From the NCBI GenBank assembly GCA_001873365.1, contig MNYZ01000102.1:3505-48201 (forward strand): a stretch of DNA of 44,697 nt. Direction: 5' to 3'. Positions within the stretch are counted from its first letter, which is position 1; every line of letters begins with the position of its first letter. Origin of the DNA: Oscillatoriales cyanobacterium CG2_30_40_61 (GTDB taxonomy: Bacteria; Cyanobacteriota; Cyanobacteriia; Cyanobacteriales; Microcoleaceae). A program made the translations under genes and the position numbers. The notes below the pieces were generated by a model. It saw nothing but the letters and a program-made list of their open reading frames with translations. It searched no databases and had not been told where the DNA came from. This document shows positions 1 to 8,078 of the stretch, piece by piece.

Positions 1-1
1 T

Positions 2-688
2 ATTAGTGATGGTCAAGGAGGAACGGCCGCGGCGAGTATTACTATTGACCTTTTACCCTTTGCTGATAATAACCCCAATTCATTCACCGGAGGTAGTTTT
101 AGCGATAACCTCAATGGTCTGGGGGGCAATGATACCCTCAGTGGTCTCGATGGCAATGATAACCTGCGAGGGGATGCTGGGAATGATTTACTCCTCGGAG
201 GAAGTGGAAACGATAAACTTCAGGGTGGAATTGGCAACGATACCCTTAATGGAGGTTTAGGACGGGATAGTTTGAGTGGGAGTCTTGGGGAAAAAGACCT
301 ATTTATTTATACGGACTCCCTAGATGGGGGCGGTATCGGGTTTGATGCGGTGGGAACCGGAATTAATGCTCAAATTGGCAGTGGTTTCTATGATTCTATT
401 AACAATTTTGAGAGTTTGGGTCAGGTTGGTGGCGATCAAATTGGTTTATCCACCAGTTTAATTGCGGGTACTGCTAATATTCTGTTAACGGTACAAACCA
501 ATCTTTCAACAAATGTTTTATCGGGAAATAGCCCCGGTCTATTTGCCTTTGATAGTGGTAAGGATACCTACTTAATTTATGATGGCAATGGCAATAATTT
601 AACTGGAAATGATTCTCAAATTCTGGCTAAATTAGAAGGAGTTACGGGCATAACAACCCTAAATCCTGATGATGTAATCCTGTTCTAA
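2..688 (+). CDS. RTX-type calcium-binding repeat protein, C-terminal part (5' truncated by window edge)
   Basis: The reading frame is open from base 2 to the stop at 686-688. Its first part encodes nonapeptide repeats of the GGxGNDxL type (for example [16 protein letters not shown], then [11 protein letters not shown] and [11 protein letters not shown]), the calcium-binding parallel beta-roll of hemolysin-type (RTX) proteins. A roughly 140-residue non-repetitive C-terminal region follows ([10 protein letters not shown]...DPDDVILF), as is common after the repeats in cyanobacterial secreted or surface RTX proteins. In that family the repeats fold on meeting extracellular calcium and the C-terminus carries a type I secretion signal. 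The start lies outside the window; the TTG at 272 is internal and not a plausible start. The functional N-terminal domain is unseen, so the activity cannot be named. Confidence 0.85.
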   Translation: MSDGQGGTAAASITIDLLPFADNNPNSFTGGSFSDNLNGLGGNDTLSGLDGNDNLRGDAGNDLLLGGSGNDKLQGGIGNDTLNGGLGRDSLSGSLGEKDLFIYTDSLDGGGIGFDAVGTGINAQIGSGFYDSINNFESLGQVGGDQIGLSTSLIAGTANILLTVQTNLSTNVLSGNSPGLFAFDSGKDTYLIYDGNGNNLTGNDSQILAKLEGVTGITTLNPDDVILF

Positions 689-697
689 ATCTATCCC

Positions 698-735
698 GTA
701 GAGACGTTGCATACAACGTCTCTACAGGGGTTTTT
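698..735 (+). terminator. Hairpin terminator after the RTX gene (dispersed palindrome)
   Basis: A perfect 12-bp stem (GTAGAGACGTTG at 698-709, CAACGTCTCTAC at 714-725) with a 4-base loop is followed by GGGG and five T. It sits 9 bases after the RTX stop codon, so it fits an intrinsic terminator. The GTAGAGACG...CGTCTCTAC palindrome is also a dispersed element: a related copy lies at 43079-43107. Confidence 0.7.
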
Positions 736-737
736 AA

Positions 738-1340
738 TTACTGATTGGGTGTATTAAGTTGCAAATCAACAGAATTTTCCTGCTCCAATTTCACAACATT
801 TTCAGGAGGAGTTAAACAGGTTTTTAATAGTTGATCAACTCCTAAATTTGTACTAGCTTCGTTCATACCTACAACGCAATTGGAAAACGTTTCAGGTAAC
901 ACACTCCGACGACAGCTATCAAGAACATTGAAGGGATCAGATGAGCTAGTATTTAAGCTAATATTAACTACACAATTAGCTAATTCATCGGGACGGCGTA
1001 CCTGCAGACAACCGGATAGGATTTGTTCTACGGGGAGAGCGGCTACATTTCTTTGCATTTGGCTGACACAATATCCCATATTCCGGGGCCGTGATGCCAT
1101 TCCGCAGCCTTGTGTTGCCAACTCCACCGATAGCCCGGCTGTAACTAACTGTTGGGTACAATTTCTATAGTCCTGTCGCCGTATTAAGACAAAAGAAGGA
1201 AACGCCTCAGCCGGAGCCACAGAAACAAATAGGGGAAACAAACTCACCGTCGCCACTAAGGATAACCAACGCTGGTGTCGTGGGAGGTTGGTCAAAAGTG
1301 CTTTTCTTAATCCAGAAAACATCACAATAGAAGGATTCAT
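738..1340 (-). CDS. Secreted protein of unknown function with four paired-cysteine repeats
   Basis: I do not recognise this 200-residue protein. A basic N-terminus, a hydrophobic stretch (WLSLVATVSLFPLFVSVAP) and a possible AEA cleavage site near residue 46 indicate export. The mature part has eight cysteines at residues 61, 79, 91, 111, 123, 143, 155 and 175. The last six follow an exact 32-residue period with spacings 20, 12, 20, 12, 20, and the first pair is two residues shorter. Each unit starts near an aromatic or N residue, then CV, and ends with IL or LL and C. The pairs could be disulfides in the periplasm, giving a rod of four helical hairpins. An alternative ATG (residue 7, base 1322) exists, and neither start has a clear ribosome site. 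The gene converges on the RTX gene and stands alone. Confidence 0.75.
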   Translation of the reverse strand: MNPSIVMFSGLRKALLTNLPRHQRWLSLVATVSLFPLFVSVAPAEAFPSFVLIRRQDYRNCTQQLVTAGLSVELATQGCGMASRPRNMGYCVSQMQRNVAALPVEQILSGCLQVRRPDELANCVVNISLNTSSSDPFNVLDSCRRSVLPETFSNCVVGMNEASTNLGVDQLLKTCLTPPENVVKLEQENSVDLQLNTPNQ

Positions 1341-1507
1341 AGCTGTTTCAAGTTTTGCACAATGATATCATGGGTTAGCCGTTGACCGTTGATCTTTAAC
1401 ACTCCCTGGCGTGAATGCAGGGTGATTCTTTTGCTCGTTTGATCGTCTATCCTAGAAATTAAATAATGTCAGAATAAAGGGTATATGGATGTTACGCGAT
1501 CACTCCT

Positions 1508-1752
1508 TAAATTAACTATCTCACCCCCCAAGAATGGCAGGATATTTTCATCCGCTTAAACATGGCAGCCTGTAAAGGGGGTGGCTTTCAACTCCCGCCA
1601 GAAGTCTATCCCCAAGTAGCCGAATTACTCCATACCACTTCCTCAACTACTGCACAGAACGCCTCATCCTGCAACGAGTCGGCAACCGCTACCGCTTCAT
1701 CCATCGCCTCGTTCAAGAACACTTCGCCAACCTAGAAATCCAAAAAGAGTAA
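1508..1752 (+). pseudogene. Frameshifted C-terminal remnant of a NACHT-type NTPase
   Basis: Two overlapping frames together read as one protein end. From 1508 frame 2 gives INYLTPQEWQDIFIRLNMAA and, a little later, VYPQVAELLH. From about 1635 frame 1 continues with YHFLNYCTERL, then LQRVGNRYRFIHRLVQEHFA and a stop at 1750-1752. The end motif (LQRVG-YRFIH-LxQEHFA) is typical of the C-terminus of cyanobacterial NACHT-domain STAND proteins. The frame change near 1635-1645 and the absence of any upstream NTPase domain show this is debris. Nothing else is visible between 1341 and 1507. Identification is from memory of the motif. Confidence 0.6.
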
Positions 1753-1838
1753 AAACTTGAGAGTAAAAATCAATTGAATTTTGAAATTTTAGGAGAAATT
1801 AATGACATTGAAATCATTTATATTTTGGAGTAAAAATT

Positions 1839-2051
1839 ATGGAATTTGTCGTTTGCATCAATAACCAAGACTATTCAGCTTCCTTAGAAATTCGCAAAAT
1901 TTATCAAGTTTTACCCGATCCTAAAGCCAACAATCATCAAATGATTCGCGTCATTGATGAATCGGGAGAAGACTACCTATACCCCAGCCGTTATTTTATG
2001 GCCATAGAGTTATCAGAACCTCTCCAACAAGCTCTTGCTACCTGTCTCTAA
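1839..2051 (+). CDS. Small conserved hypothetical protein (70 aa)
   Basis: This 70-residue protein begins MEFVVCINNQDYSASLEIRK and contains RVIDESGEDYLYPSRYF. I recognise the pattern (short cyanobacterial proteins with CINN...YxASL...K-Y...RVxDESGEDYLYP) as a recurring uncharacterised family, but no function is known to me. No signal peptide or membrane segment is visible. GGAG lies 8 bases upstream of the ATG in an AT-rich leader, supporting this start. The charged composition and position among remnants of NACHT and toxin-antitoxin genes would fit a small accessory or antitoxin-like protein, but that is only inference. The stop falls just before a palindromic repeat. Confidence 0.7.
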   Translation: MEFVVCINNQDYSASLEIRKIYQVLPDPKANNHQMIRVIDESGEDYLYPSRYFMAIELSEPLQQALATCL

Positions 2052-2060
2052 AATTAACCC

Positions 2061-2130
2061 AGAAACCGGGTTTCTGTATTGGTTTCTGCATCCTCACCGA
2101 GATGGGATGAAGAAACCCGGTTTCTGTATC
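2061..2130. repeat. Core-only copy of the AGAAACCGGGTTTCT palindromic repeat
   Basis: A palindrome AGAAACCGGGTTTCT (2061-2075) recurs as AGAAACCCGGTTTCT (2111-2125), making a larger foldback. It shares the inner arms of the repeat family at 4731, 14522, 21673 and 33611 but lacks the outer AGGACTTACGCAC arms. Confidence 0.6.
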
Positions 2131-2205
2131 GGGTTGTTGTGTTACCCGAACCCCGCGATAATTACCTACACAAAATTAATTGTATATTTTATTATTAGAT
2201 TGATT

Positions 2206-2398
2206 GGGCGATTGAAATCGCGACTACACAAACAAAGTCTCCCTTCGGAGACTGAAGAAATTTAACCCGCGCAGGCGGGTTTCGTCTGTGTAGACGCGGT
2301 TTCAACCGCCCGGTCAAATTAATTCTGAAGAAATTTAACCCGCGCAGGCGGTTTTCGTCTGTGTAGACGCGGTTTCAACCGCCCGGTCAAATTAATTC
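2206..2398. repeat. Foldback (MITE-like) element with a tandem 73-bp duplication of its right half
   Basis: The left arm begins GGGCGATTGAAATCGCGACT and is the imperfect reverse complement of the right arm (CTGTGTAGACGCGGTTTCAA then CCGCCC). The right half is present twice in tandem: 2252-2324 and 2325-2397, 73 bp each, with one G/T difference that I could see. A related element lies at 22937-23101. No transposase reading frame is inside. The rest of the gap between the genes (2052-2537) holds only this, the palindromic repeat before it and AT-rich DNA that may include the antitoxin promoter. Confidence 0.75.
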
Positions 2399-2537
2399 GG
2401 CTTTATCGGTGGTTAAGTAAAATCAACACAAAAACATACAATTAATTTTGCCTACCTACTTATGCCTCCCTTAAAAATGCTATTATTGAATTAATCTAAA
2501 TTATTAAAAAAACTGGTTTGAAAACATTTTAATTATT

Positions 2538-2735
2538 ATGATTCAAGAAATTAATGCAATATTTGATGGTAAATCCCTGCAACTGGAATCTCCCTTAAAT
2601 CTGGATGTAGGTACAAGGGTTAAAATTATTGTTGAAACTATATTACCCAAAAAACAACGCCCAAAAACATTTTTTGAAACCGCTCAATCTTTACAGCTAC
2701 AAGGCAATCCAGATTGGTCGGAGAAAATTGATTAG
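2538..2735 (+). CDS. VapB/AF2212-like antitoxin
   Basis: A 65-residue protein (MIQEINAIFDGKSLQLESPL, then TRVKIIVE). The beta-rich N-terminus with IxAIxDGKxxxxExPLxLxxGTRVKI is the signature of the DUF104/AF2212-like antitoxin family, which binds its own promoter and neutralises a partner PIN-domain toxin. The C-terminus (LQLQGNPDWSEKID) is the usual toxin-wrapping tail, ending earlier than I would expect. The toxin that follows immediately has lost its N-terminal two thirds (see 2728-2907), so this antitoxin has no functional local partner. ATG start; no strong ribosome site is visible in the AT-rich leader. Confidence 0.7.
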   Translation: MIQEINAIFDGKSLQLESPLNLDVGTRVKIIVETILPKKQRPKTFFETAQSLQLQGNPDWSEKID

Positions 2736-2907
2736 TTTGTTTAAACAGCGAAAAGATAAAGAATGGGGTTTAGTCGATTGTCTGTCATTTATCGTTATGC
2801 AGAATCGAGGAATGACTGATGCACTAACTGCCGATACTCATTTTCAGCAAGCCGGATTCCGGCCATTACTCAAAAACCAGATCAATCAGGGGGAATACAT
2901 ACTATAA
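2728..2907 (+). pseudogene. VapC-like PIN-domain toxin, C-terminal fragment only
   Basis: In frame 1, overlapping the end of the antitoxin, the sequence reads LISLFKQRKDKEWGLVDCLS, then FIVMQNRGMTDALTADTHFQ and QAGFRPLL. This is the last part of cyanobacterial VapC-family PIN ribonucleases: D in KEWGLVDC and the TADTHF region are the C-terminal acidic positions. A full toxin is about 130-145 residues; only about 60 remain, and the first catalytic aspartate and the middle glutamate are missing. No in-frame ATG precedes the motif closely. A deletion joining the antitoxin's end to the middle of the toxin explains it best. Confidence 0.7.
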
Positions 2908-2949
2908 TAAAAGATTGGTGCAAAAAATTTTATGCGGAGAAAAAGTTAG

Positions 2950-3558
2950 ATGGCTCGATATAGAGGCCCCCGTCTGAGAATCGTTCGTCGTTTGGGCGAT
3001 TTACCTGGATTAACTCGGAAATCCCCCAGAAAGGCCTATCCCCCTGGACAACACGGCCAAGCCCGTCGTAAACGTTCAGAATACGCAGTCCGGTTAGAAG
3101 AAAAACAAAAACTGCGCTATAACTACGGCGTTTCCGAGCGTCAGTTATTGCGTTATGTCCGTAAAGCTCGTCGCGCCGCCGGTTCCACGGGTCAAGTCTT
3201 GCTGCAAACCTTGGAAATGCGTTTGGATAACACCATTTTCCGTTTAGGAATGGCCCCCACAATTCCAGCGGCTCGTCAGTTAGTCAGCCATGGTCACGTG
3301 ACTGTGAATGGTCATCGCGTTAATATTCCTAGCTATCAGTGCAGACCTGGTGAAGTAATTGGGATCAGAAATACGGAAAAATCCCGTGAATTGGTCAAAG
3401 CCAATTTACAATATCCCGGTTTAGCCAACGTTCCTAGCCATCTGGAGTTAGATAAAACACAACTGACTGCAAAGGTAAATAGCGTCATTGAACGGGAATG
3501 GGTGGCTTTACAAATTAATGAACTGTTAGTCGTTGAATTTTATTCACGTCAAGCCTAA
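2950..3558 (+). CDS. rpsD: 30S ribosomal protein S4
   Basis: The 202-residue protein starts [20 protein letters not shown] and has the expected length and layout of bacterial/plastid S4: an N-terminal rRNA-binding region ([20 protein letters not shown]), a helical region ([17 protein letters not shown]), and an S4 RNA-binding fold ([20 protein letters not shown], then [14 protein letters not shown]). S4 is a primary 16S rRNA binder that nucleates assembly of the 30S body. The ATG follows a CGGAG ribosome site about 9 bases upstream. As is usual in cyanobacteria it stands apart from the large ribosomal protein operons. A terminator-like hairpin follows at 3583-3630. Confidence 0.98.
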   Translation: MARYRGPRLRIVRRLGDLPGLTRKSPRKAYPPGQHGQARRKRSEYAVRLEEKQKLRYNYGVSERQLLRYVRKARRAAGSTGQVLLQTLEMRLDNTIFRLGMAPTIPAARQLVSHGHVTVNGHRVNIPSYQCRPGEVIGIRNTEKSRELVKANLQYPGLANVPSHLELDKTQLTAKVNSVIEREWVALQINELLVVEFYSRQA

Positions 3559-3582
3559 GAGTTCCTCACCGTTCTATTTTGT

Positions 3583-3630
3583 GTGGGGCGTTATCAATGA
3601 TTAAAAATAACGTACCCCACCTACTTTTTA
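3583..3630 (+). terminator. rpsD terminator
   Basis: The stem GTGGGGCGTTAT (3583-3594) pairs with ATAACGTACCCCAC (3607-3620) with a two-base bulge, and a run of T follows (3624-3629). It lies 25 bases after the rpsD stop and before the convergent moaA end. Confidence 0.65.
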
Positions 3631-3645
3631 TAATCAATCAGGCTG

Positions 3646-4632
3646 CTATCCTCCAATTTGGGACATGGTACGGGCATAATTTCCCGTTGTACCGGAGTCC
3701 CGTTGTTTAAAATTAATATCGGGTTTAATTCCTAATAGGTTACTTACCTTTTCTCTTAACTCCTCAAACGTCGCACCCTGACGCAGAGGAGTTTTTAAAT
3801 CGATTTGTCCGGTTTCATTCAGTAAACAAGGTCGTAACCAACCATCGGCGGAGAATCTCATCCGGTTACAGCGATCGCAAAAACATTCAGACATCTGACT
3901 AATAAATCCTAATGTTCCCTTCGCTCCGGGTATTTGAAATACATCCGCAGGGCCGTTTCCCTTGACCTGTGAGGCTTCTAAACCCCATTTTTCTCGAATT
4001 TGTTGGCGTAATTGTTCTGAGGAAATCCAACCGCGATCGGCAAATAAATCGTTATTTCCAATGGGCATAAATTCAATAAATCTAACGTGCCATTGTCGTT
4101 CTATTGTTAGTTTAGCTAAATCCAAAACCTCATGATCATTCACCCCAGGAATCACCACGACGTTTAATTTTAAGGGATTAAAACCCACTTGATAAGCCGC
4201 TTGTATTCCCGCCCAAACCTGTTGCCAACGGCTGCGCCCTCGGTTGCCGATAATTTGATCAAAAATATCAGCATCAAGGGAATCTAAACTAATATTAATT
4301 CGTCGCAGTCCAGCATTATATAAATCCTCTGCCATTTCTGCTAATAAAAAGCCATTAGTGGTCATTGCCACATCTTTTGTTTCAGGAAAAGCATTAATTT
4401 GTTTAACTAATTCTATCACCCCGGGACGCAATAAAGGTTCACCTCCGGTTAAGCGAAATCGAGTAAATCCAACGGGGATAAATACCTCTTGTAACAGGGT
4501 TAAAAGTTCATCCAGAGTTAATAAATTCTGTTGTAGAATATAATCCATTTCTGTGCCTTCGGGCATACAATATTGACACCGGAAGTTACAACGGTCAATC
4601 AAACTAATACGGAGATAATCAACGGGGTTCAT
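3646..4632 (-). CDS. moaA: GTP 3',8-cyclase (molybdenum cofactor biosynthesis protein A)
   Basis: A radical SAM enzyme that with MoaC converts GTP to cyclic pyranopterin monophosphate, the first step of molybdenum cofactor synthesis in the cytoplasm. The N-terminal [4Fe-4S] motif is C15-x3-C19-x2-C22 ([14 protein letters not shown]), followed by the SAM-binding LTGGEPLL. The second, substrate-binding cluster motif is C-x2-C-x13-C ([20 protein letters not shown]). The protein ends in Gly-Gly after YARTMSQI, the conserved C-terminal tail needed in the family. The length of 328 residues is normal. The ATG start is two residues before the conserved [12 protein letters not shown]; no Shine-Dalgarno is obvious. 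No other moa gene is adjacent. Confidence 0.96.
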   Translation of the reverse strand: MNPVDYLRISLIDRCNFRCQYCMPEGTEMDYILQQNLLTLDELLTLLQEVFIPVGFTRFRLTGGEPLLRPGVIELVKQINAFPETKDVAMTTNGFLLAEMAEDLYNAGLRRINISLDSLDADIFDQIIGNRGRSRWQQVWAGIQAAYQVGFNPLKLNVVVIPGVNDHEVLDLAKLTIERQWHVRFIEFMPIGNNDLFADRGWISSEQLRQQIREKWGLEASQVKGNGPADVFQIPGAKGTLGFISQMSECFCDRCNRMRFSADGWLRPCLLNETGQIDLKTPLRQGATFEELREKVSNLLGIKPDINFKQRDSGTTGNYARTMSQIGG

Positions 4633-4730
4633 GGATTTTTAGGAGAATAATAGAATTCTGTTCTCTCTATATTATGTCTAATTTTTCTATTGTAGGGTGA
4701 GTCAGAATTATGATTGTCATAGATATTCTT

Positions 4731-4823
4731 AGGACTTAGCACCAAACCGGGTTTTTTAGATAATATGTGGGTCACAACCAAGTATTTTCACAAAAAAAAA
4801 CCCGGTTTCTGTGCGTAAGTCCT
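4731..4823. repeat. MITE-like repeat, AGGACTTACGCAC family, copy A
   Basis: A 93-bp foldback between moaA and dnaG. The right end reads GTGCGTAAGTCCT; the left end AGGACTTAGCAC lacks one base pair of the perfect inverse. The inner arms are AAACCGGGTTTTTT and AAAAAACCCGGTTTCT. Its reverse complement matches copy B (14522-14633) through the middle, including GTGAAAATACTT, GTTGT and ACCCACATATT, so the two are the same element in opposite orientation. Confidence 0.8.
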
Positions 4824-4844
4824 GATTGAAAAAACTTATTACCA

Positions 4845-6788
4845 TTAATTTATATTTATTCCCCCCAAGGGAACAGAAATTAAATCATGAAATTGAGTAT
4901 CTCTAATTCGTTTTAATTCCCACATCCATTTGGTTTCTGCGTCGATTTGTTGATAATATTTTTGAGCTAAATTCTGGTGTTGAGCAATATCGGTTTCTCC
5001 CCATAATTTTAATGCCATATCTCGTCTTTTTTGACAAATAACGGTTTCAATAGACGCAATAGAACTGCGAATAACTAATTGGGCGCGACAAATATCAATC
5101 TCCGTATGTTCATCCAGATAAAATAGATGATAAAATTGTTTAGTTTGTTGATTTTTATCTAAACAAACTTGTTGCAATTCCAGAATTAAATCCACCGGAT
5201 CTAAACTCTTTTGGGATCTTTCCTCAATTTGGGCAATTTCTCGCCATAAAAACCGATGATGAGCTAAACTAAACTGTAAATCCCTCGCTTCTAATCCATC
5301 AATAATTGTTGGACGATATTCGGGACAATGGAGATATATTTTGAGGAGTTTAACTTCTGCTTCTTCTAATAAGCTGCGCTCGGAGTTAATACTAAATAAA
5401 TTATCAGAAGATGGTTGATTTTTTCCTATTTCTAAATGGTGCTGATTTACTTGAGTTTGTAAATTTTTAGCTAAGAGCGAAATTAACCGATTTTGTCCTT
5501 GACTCAGAAGTTCAGCACAGTATTGAATATAGTGGGTGCGTTGCATTCCATTCTCAATTTTTTTCAATAATTCTACCATTTGTTTTGATACTTGCTGCGA
5601 CTGGGCAACGGTTTCTAGGTTTTTTCCAACTAATAATCGTTGAATTTGCCAATCTATCCAAAATGGCGCATCAACCAATAATTTTTGATAATCTTCGGCG
5701 GAATTATGAATTAAAAACTCATCAGGATCTTTGCCTGAAGGAATATTTAAAATTCTTAAATTAATATAACCTTGATAAGCTAGATCTTCAATTTCTCCGA
5801 TCGCCCGTTCAGCGGCTTTATTCCCAGCGGCATCTGCATCAAAATTGAGAATAATTTGTTTAGATTCTGTATACCGAACTAACTGCCGAACTTGATTTAA
5901 ATTTAACGCAGTGCCTAAAGAAGCCACAACATTTTCTATTCCGGCGGTATGTAATGCAATTACATCAAAATAGCCCTCCACAACAATCGCTTGATCTTGT
6001 TTACCGATGGCATTTTTTGCTTTATCTAAGGCAAATAAAGTCTTGCCTTTATCAAATAATTCGGTTTCGGGAGAATTGAGGTATTTTGGCAGTTCATCCC
6101 CTAAACTTCTGCCCCCAAATCCGATAATTTTTCCCTGACTATCATGAATTGGAATCATTAATCGATCTCTAAACCGATCATAATAGCCATTGCCAGTTTT
6201 TCTAGGGACAATTAACCCAGCTTTTTCGACTAATTCCGCCGGAAAATGTTTCTGTTCCACCAAATAATCATAAAGTGTTTCCCATCCTTGGGGAGCATAT
6301 CCTAACTGAAAATATTGAATTGTATTTTCTTTGAGATTTCGTTTTAATTTTAAATAATCTAAAGCTTGTAGTCCTTCCGGTTGTCTTAAAGTATATTGAT
6401 AAAAACCCGTAGCGATCGCCAAAATCTCATATAATTGTTCTCGTAAAGAAATCTGTCTCTGTAATTCCTGACGTTTTTCCGGTTCCAAAGTCTTAACTGG
6501 AACTTGATAGCGTTTTGCTAACTCTAAAACCACCTCGCTAAAAGAACTTTTATCCAAATCCATGATAAATTTAATCGCATTTCCCGCCGCCCCACATCCA
6601 AAACAATAAAACATTTGTTTGGTAGGACTCACGGTAAAACTAGGGGTTTTTTCATCATGAAAAGGACACAACCCGACAAAATCTTTCCCCCGGCGCTTCA
6701 AGGAAACTTTTTCGGACACGATATCATAAATATCTGCCCTTTCTTTGACTTGTTCTATGGTTTCTGGATGAATTCGGGGAGTCAGCAT
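4845..6788 (-). CDS. dnaG: DNA primase
   Basis: Synthesises the RNA primers for replication forks. The 647-residue protein has the full DnaG order: a CHC2 zinc-binding domain (C41, H44, C62, C65 in CPFHDEKTPS...FYCFGCG), the RNA-polymerase core with the YLNSPETELFDKG motif near 236-248, a Toprim fold (E271 in VVEGYFD; D317, D319 in DADAAG), and a C-terminal region (about 430-647) for helicase binding. The start at MLTPRIHPETIEQVK matches the family; no clear Shine-Dalgarno precedes it. The C-terminal domain is less conserved, as usual. It lies downstream of the toxin-antitoxin pair on the same strand with a 125-bp AT-rich gap containing TTAATTAATAA palindromes, so it probably has its own promoter. 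Confidence 0.97.
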   Translation of the reverse strand: MLTPRIHPETIEQVKERADIYDIVSEKVSLKRRGKDFVGLCPFHDEKTPSFTVSPTKQMFYCFGCGAAGNAIKFIMDLDKSSFSEVVLELAKRYQVPVKTLEPEKRQELQRQISLREQLYEILAIATGFYQYTLRQPEGLQALDYLKLKRNLKENTIQYFQLGYAPQGWETLYDYLVEQKHFPAELVEKAGLIVPRKTGNGYYDRFRDRLMIPIHDSQGKIIGFGGRSLGDELPKYLNSPETELFDKGKTLFALDKAKNAIGKQDQAIVVEGYFDVIALHTAGIENVVASLGTALNLNQVRQLVRYTESKQIILNFDADAAGNKAAERAIGEIEDLAYQGYINLRILNIPSGKDPDEFLIHNSAEDYQKLLVDAPFWIDWQIQRLLVGKNLETVAQSQQVSKQMVELLKKIENGMQRTHYIQYCAELLSQGQNRLISLLAKNLQTQVNQHHLEIGKNQPSSDNLFSINSERSLLEEAEVKLLKIYLHCPEYRPTIIDGLEARDLQFSLAHHRFLWREIAQIEERSQKSLDPVDLILELQQVCLDKNQQTKQFYHLFYLDEHTEIDICRAQLVIRSSIASIETVICQKRRDMALKLWGETDIAQHQNLAQKYYQQIDAETKWMWELKRIRDTQFHDLISVPLGGININ

Positions 6789-6913
6789 TGGGGATTAAAC
6801 TAGAATGATATGTCTTTATTTTGCCATAAAATACCCTTAATAATCCTTCTGATCTTTTGAGTGTGTTTATTAATTAATAACTTAATTAATAATTAGTCAA
6901 TTGATCACACCCT

Positions 6914-7348
6914 TTAAACACCCATATTTTCAATACTCCAATCTTCAAATCTCAACCCAGGAACTCGTTCAAAATCCTGTCGATTGCGTGTTACTAAAAT
7001 TCCATTATTTGCCATGACAAGAGCAGCGATGCGTAAATCTTGCGTACCAATCCGAATTTTTTGCCGCAATAATTCAAAATAACAATGATAAGATTCCTGA
7101 TCAAAATTTATCACATTAATAGTTTGATAATACTTTAAAGTTTCTTCTAATCTTGCGTAAGCAAATAGAAGCTCATCAGCAAATTTTGCTTTTTTAATTT
7201 GGTTTAAACGTCCATAAAACTGTTCTTCTACTGTAACAATAGTAACTGCAACTTCTTCAGGATTAACTGTCATAACTCGTTGTGTTACAACAGGACGTTG
7301 TCGTTGAAATAAGGAAATATGATCGGTATCTAATATCCAAAAACTCAC
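6914..7348 (-). CDS. vapC: VapC-family PIN-domain toxin
   Basis: A type II toxin-antitoxin ribonuclease. The 144-residue protein opens with the PIN motif WILDTDHISLF (D7), has E41/E42 in TIVTVEEQ, D104 in IGTQDLRIAA, and a C-terminal acidic cluster in TRNRQDFERVPGL (D125): the metal-binding residues of VapC nucleases, which cut tRNA or rRNA. It starts 5 bases after its antitoxin stop, so the two are translationally linked. Length and C-terminal LRFEDW are typical of cyanobacterial members. All catalytic positions are present, so it should be active, unlike the fragment at 2728-2907. Confidence 0.85.
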   Translation of the reverse strand: MSFWILDTDHISLFQRQRPVVTQRVMTVNPEEVAVTIVTVEEQFYGRLNQIKKAKFADELLFAYARLEETLKYYQTINVINFDQESYHCYFELLRQKIRIGTQDLRIAALVMANNGILVTRNRQDFERVPGLRFEDWSIENMGV

Positions 7349-7353
7349 TGTTT

Positions 7354-7719
7354 CTACTCCTCTCCATCAAGTTGACGATAATATTCTTCCGTTTCAGCAT
7401 CTCTTTCACGACGATAATCTTCAATATCTTTGAGCATCTCGTCAAAATAGGGATCATCTTTAAACATTCCTGCAAACTTCATCCAAGGATGTTCTGATTT
7501 GGGTAGAGGAATTTCTAGTTGCACAATTTCACCTTGTTTCAGAATAGCATTAACTTGTTCTAATAATTGTTCTAATGCTGCTTCTCGACTTGCACCCTTA
7601 GCTTTACAATCCAAACCTAATACTGTTACTATATATTCTTGATTTTGTTGTTGAATTAACACCGGATAAGTCAATTTGGCAATAGATGGAGATGACGCTT
7701 GAATTAAGTTGGCGGTCAT
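7354..7719 (-). CDS. Antitoxin partner of VapC (HicB-like N-terminal half)
   Basis: A 121-residue acidic-tailed protein just upstream of the PIN toxin. The first half (YPVLIQQQNQEYIVTVLGL, then ASREAALEQL) resembles the partial RNase H fold of HicB-like proteins. The second half (HPWMKFAGMFKDDPYFDEML then DIEDYRRERDAE) is the charged helical tail seen in cyanobacterial antitoxins that pair with PIN toxins, where it would wrap the toxin. Inference of antitoxin role comes from this tail and the 5-base spacing to vapC. A TACAAT box near 7753-7758 (read on the minus strand) is a likely -10 element, and the operon is probably autoregulated. Confidence 0.8.
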   Translation of the reverse strand: MTANLIQASSPSIAKLTYPVLIQQQNQEYIVTVLGLDCKAKGASREAALEQLLEQVNAILKQGEIVQLEIPLPKSEHPWMKFAGMFKDDPYFDEMLKDIEDYRRERDAETEEYYRQLDGEE

Positions 7720-7819
7720 AAAACTATCCTTTGATAATCTAATTCAGTCTTATTGTACACTATTTTAAGTTCGGAAAAAGCTATGATTCACGGGAGAAAC
7801 TGGGCTTTTAGCTCAGAAA

Positions 7820-7993
7820 TTAGCCCGGAATTTTTTTTAACTGGTGGTTATCTAAACTCAATGACGGAATTACGACGACATCTTGATCCTCTAATTCCTG
7901 ATCACTTAAAGTGTGAAAACGTTGGCGAAGTTGAGTTTGCAGTTCTCGAAACCGTTGAATTGTGTTTTCCTGGGAGTGATGCCATACAACCAT
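7820..7993 (-). pseudogene. 5' fragment (57 codons) of a PGM1-like carboxylate-amine ligase gene
   Basis: On the minus strand an ATG at 7993 opens a 57-codon frame reading MVVWHHSQENTIQRFRELQT, then DQDVVVIPSLSLD and QLKKIPG before a stop at 7820. I recognise the IPSLSLDxxxLxKIxG motif as the N-terminus of a long cyanobacterial ATP-grasp protein annotated as a PGM1-related peptide ligase, whose next residues should be HYEERLLFxLI or similar. That continuation is absent: after KKIPG the sequence runs directly into the promoter region of the toxin-antitoxin operon. A deletion removed the rest. Identification is from memory. Confidence 0.5.
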
Positions 7994-8078
7994 AATTCTA
8001 ACCTATTGAACCCGATATCTCTATGTTAGTTCAGGTGATTAACTTGATAGCAGTTTCGATAAGAATTGCAAGATTTTG

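Noticed and set aside
880-1170. 96-residue plus-strand frame
   Set aside because: It is the antisense shadow of the secreted paired-cysteine protein gene.
2035-2265. 76-residue frame overlapping the end of the 70-residue gene
   Set aside because: It lies in palindromic repeats and AT-rich DNA, with no protein-like pattern.
7753-7995. 80-residue plus-strand frame
   Set aside because: It is the antisense shadow of the minus-strand ligase fragment at 7820-7993, whose translation is much more protein-like.
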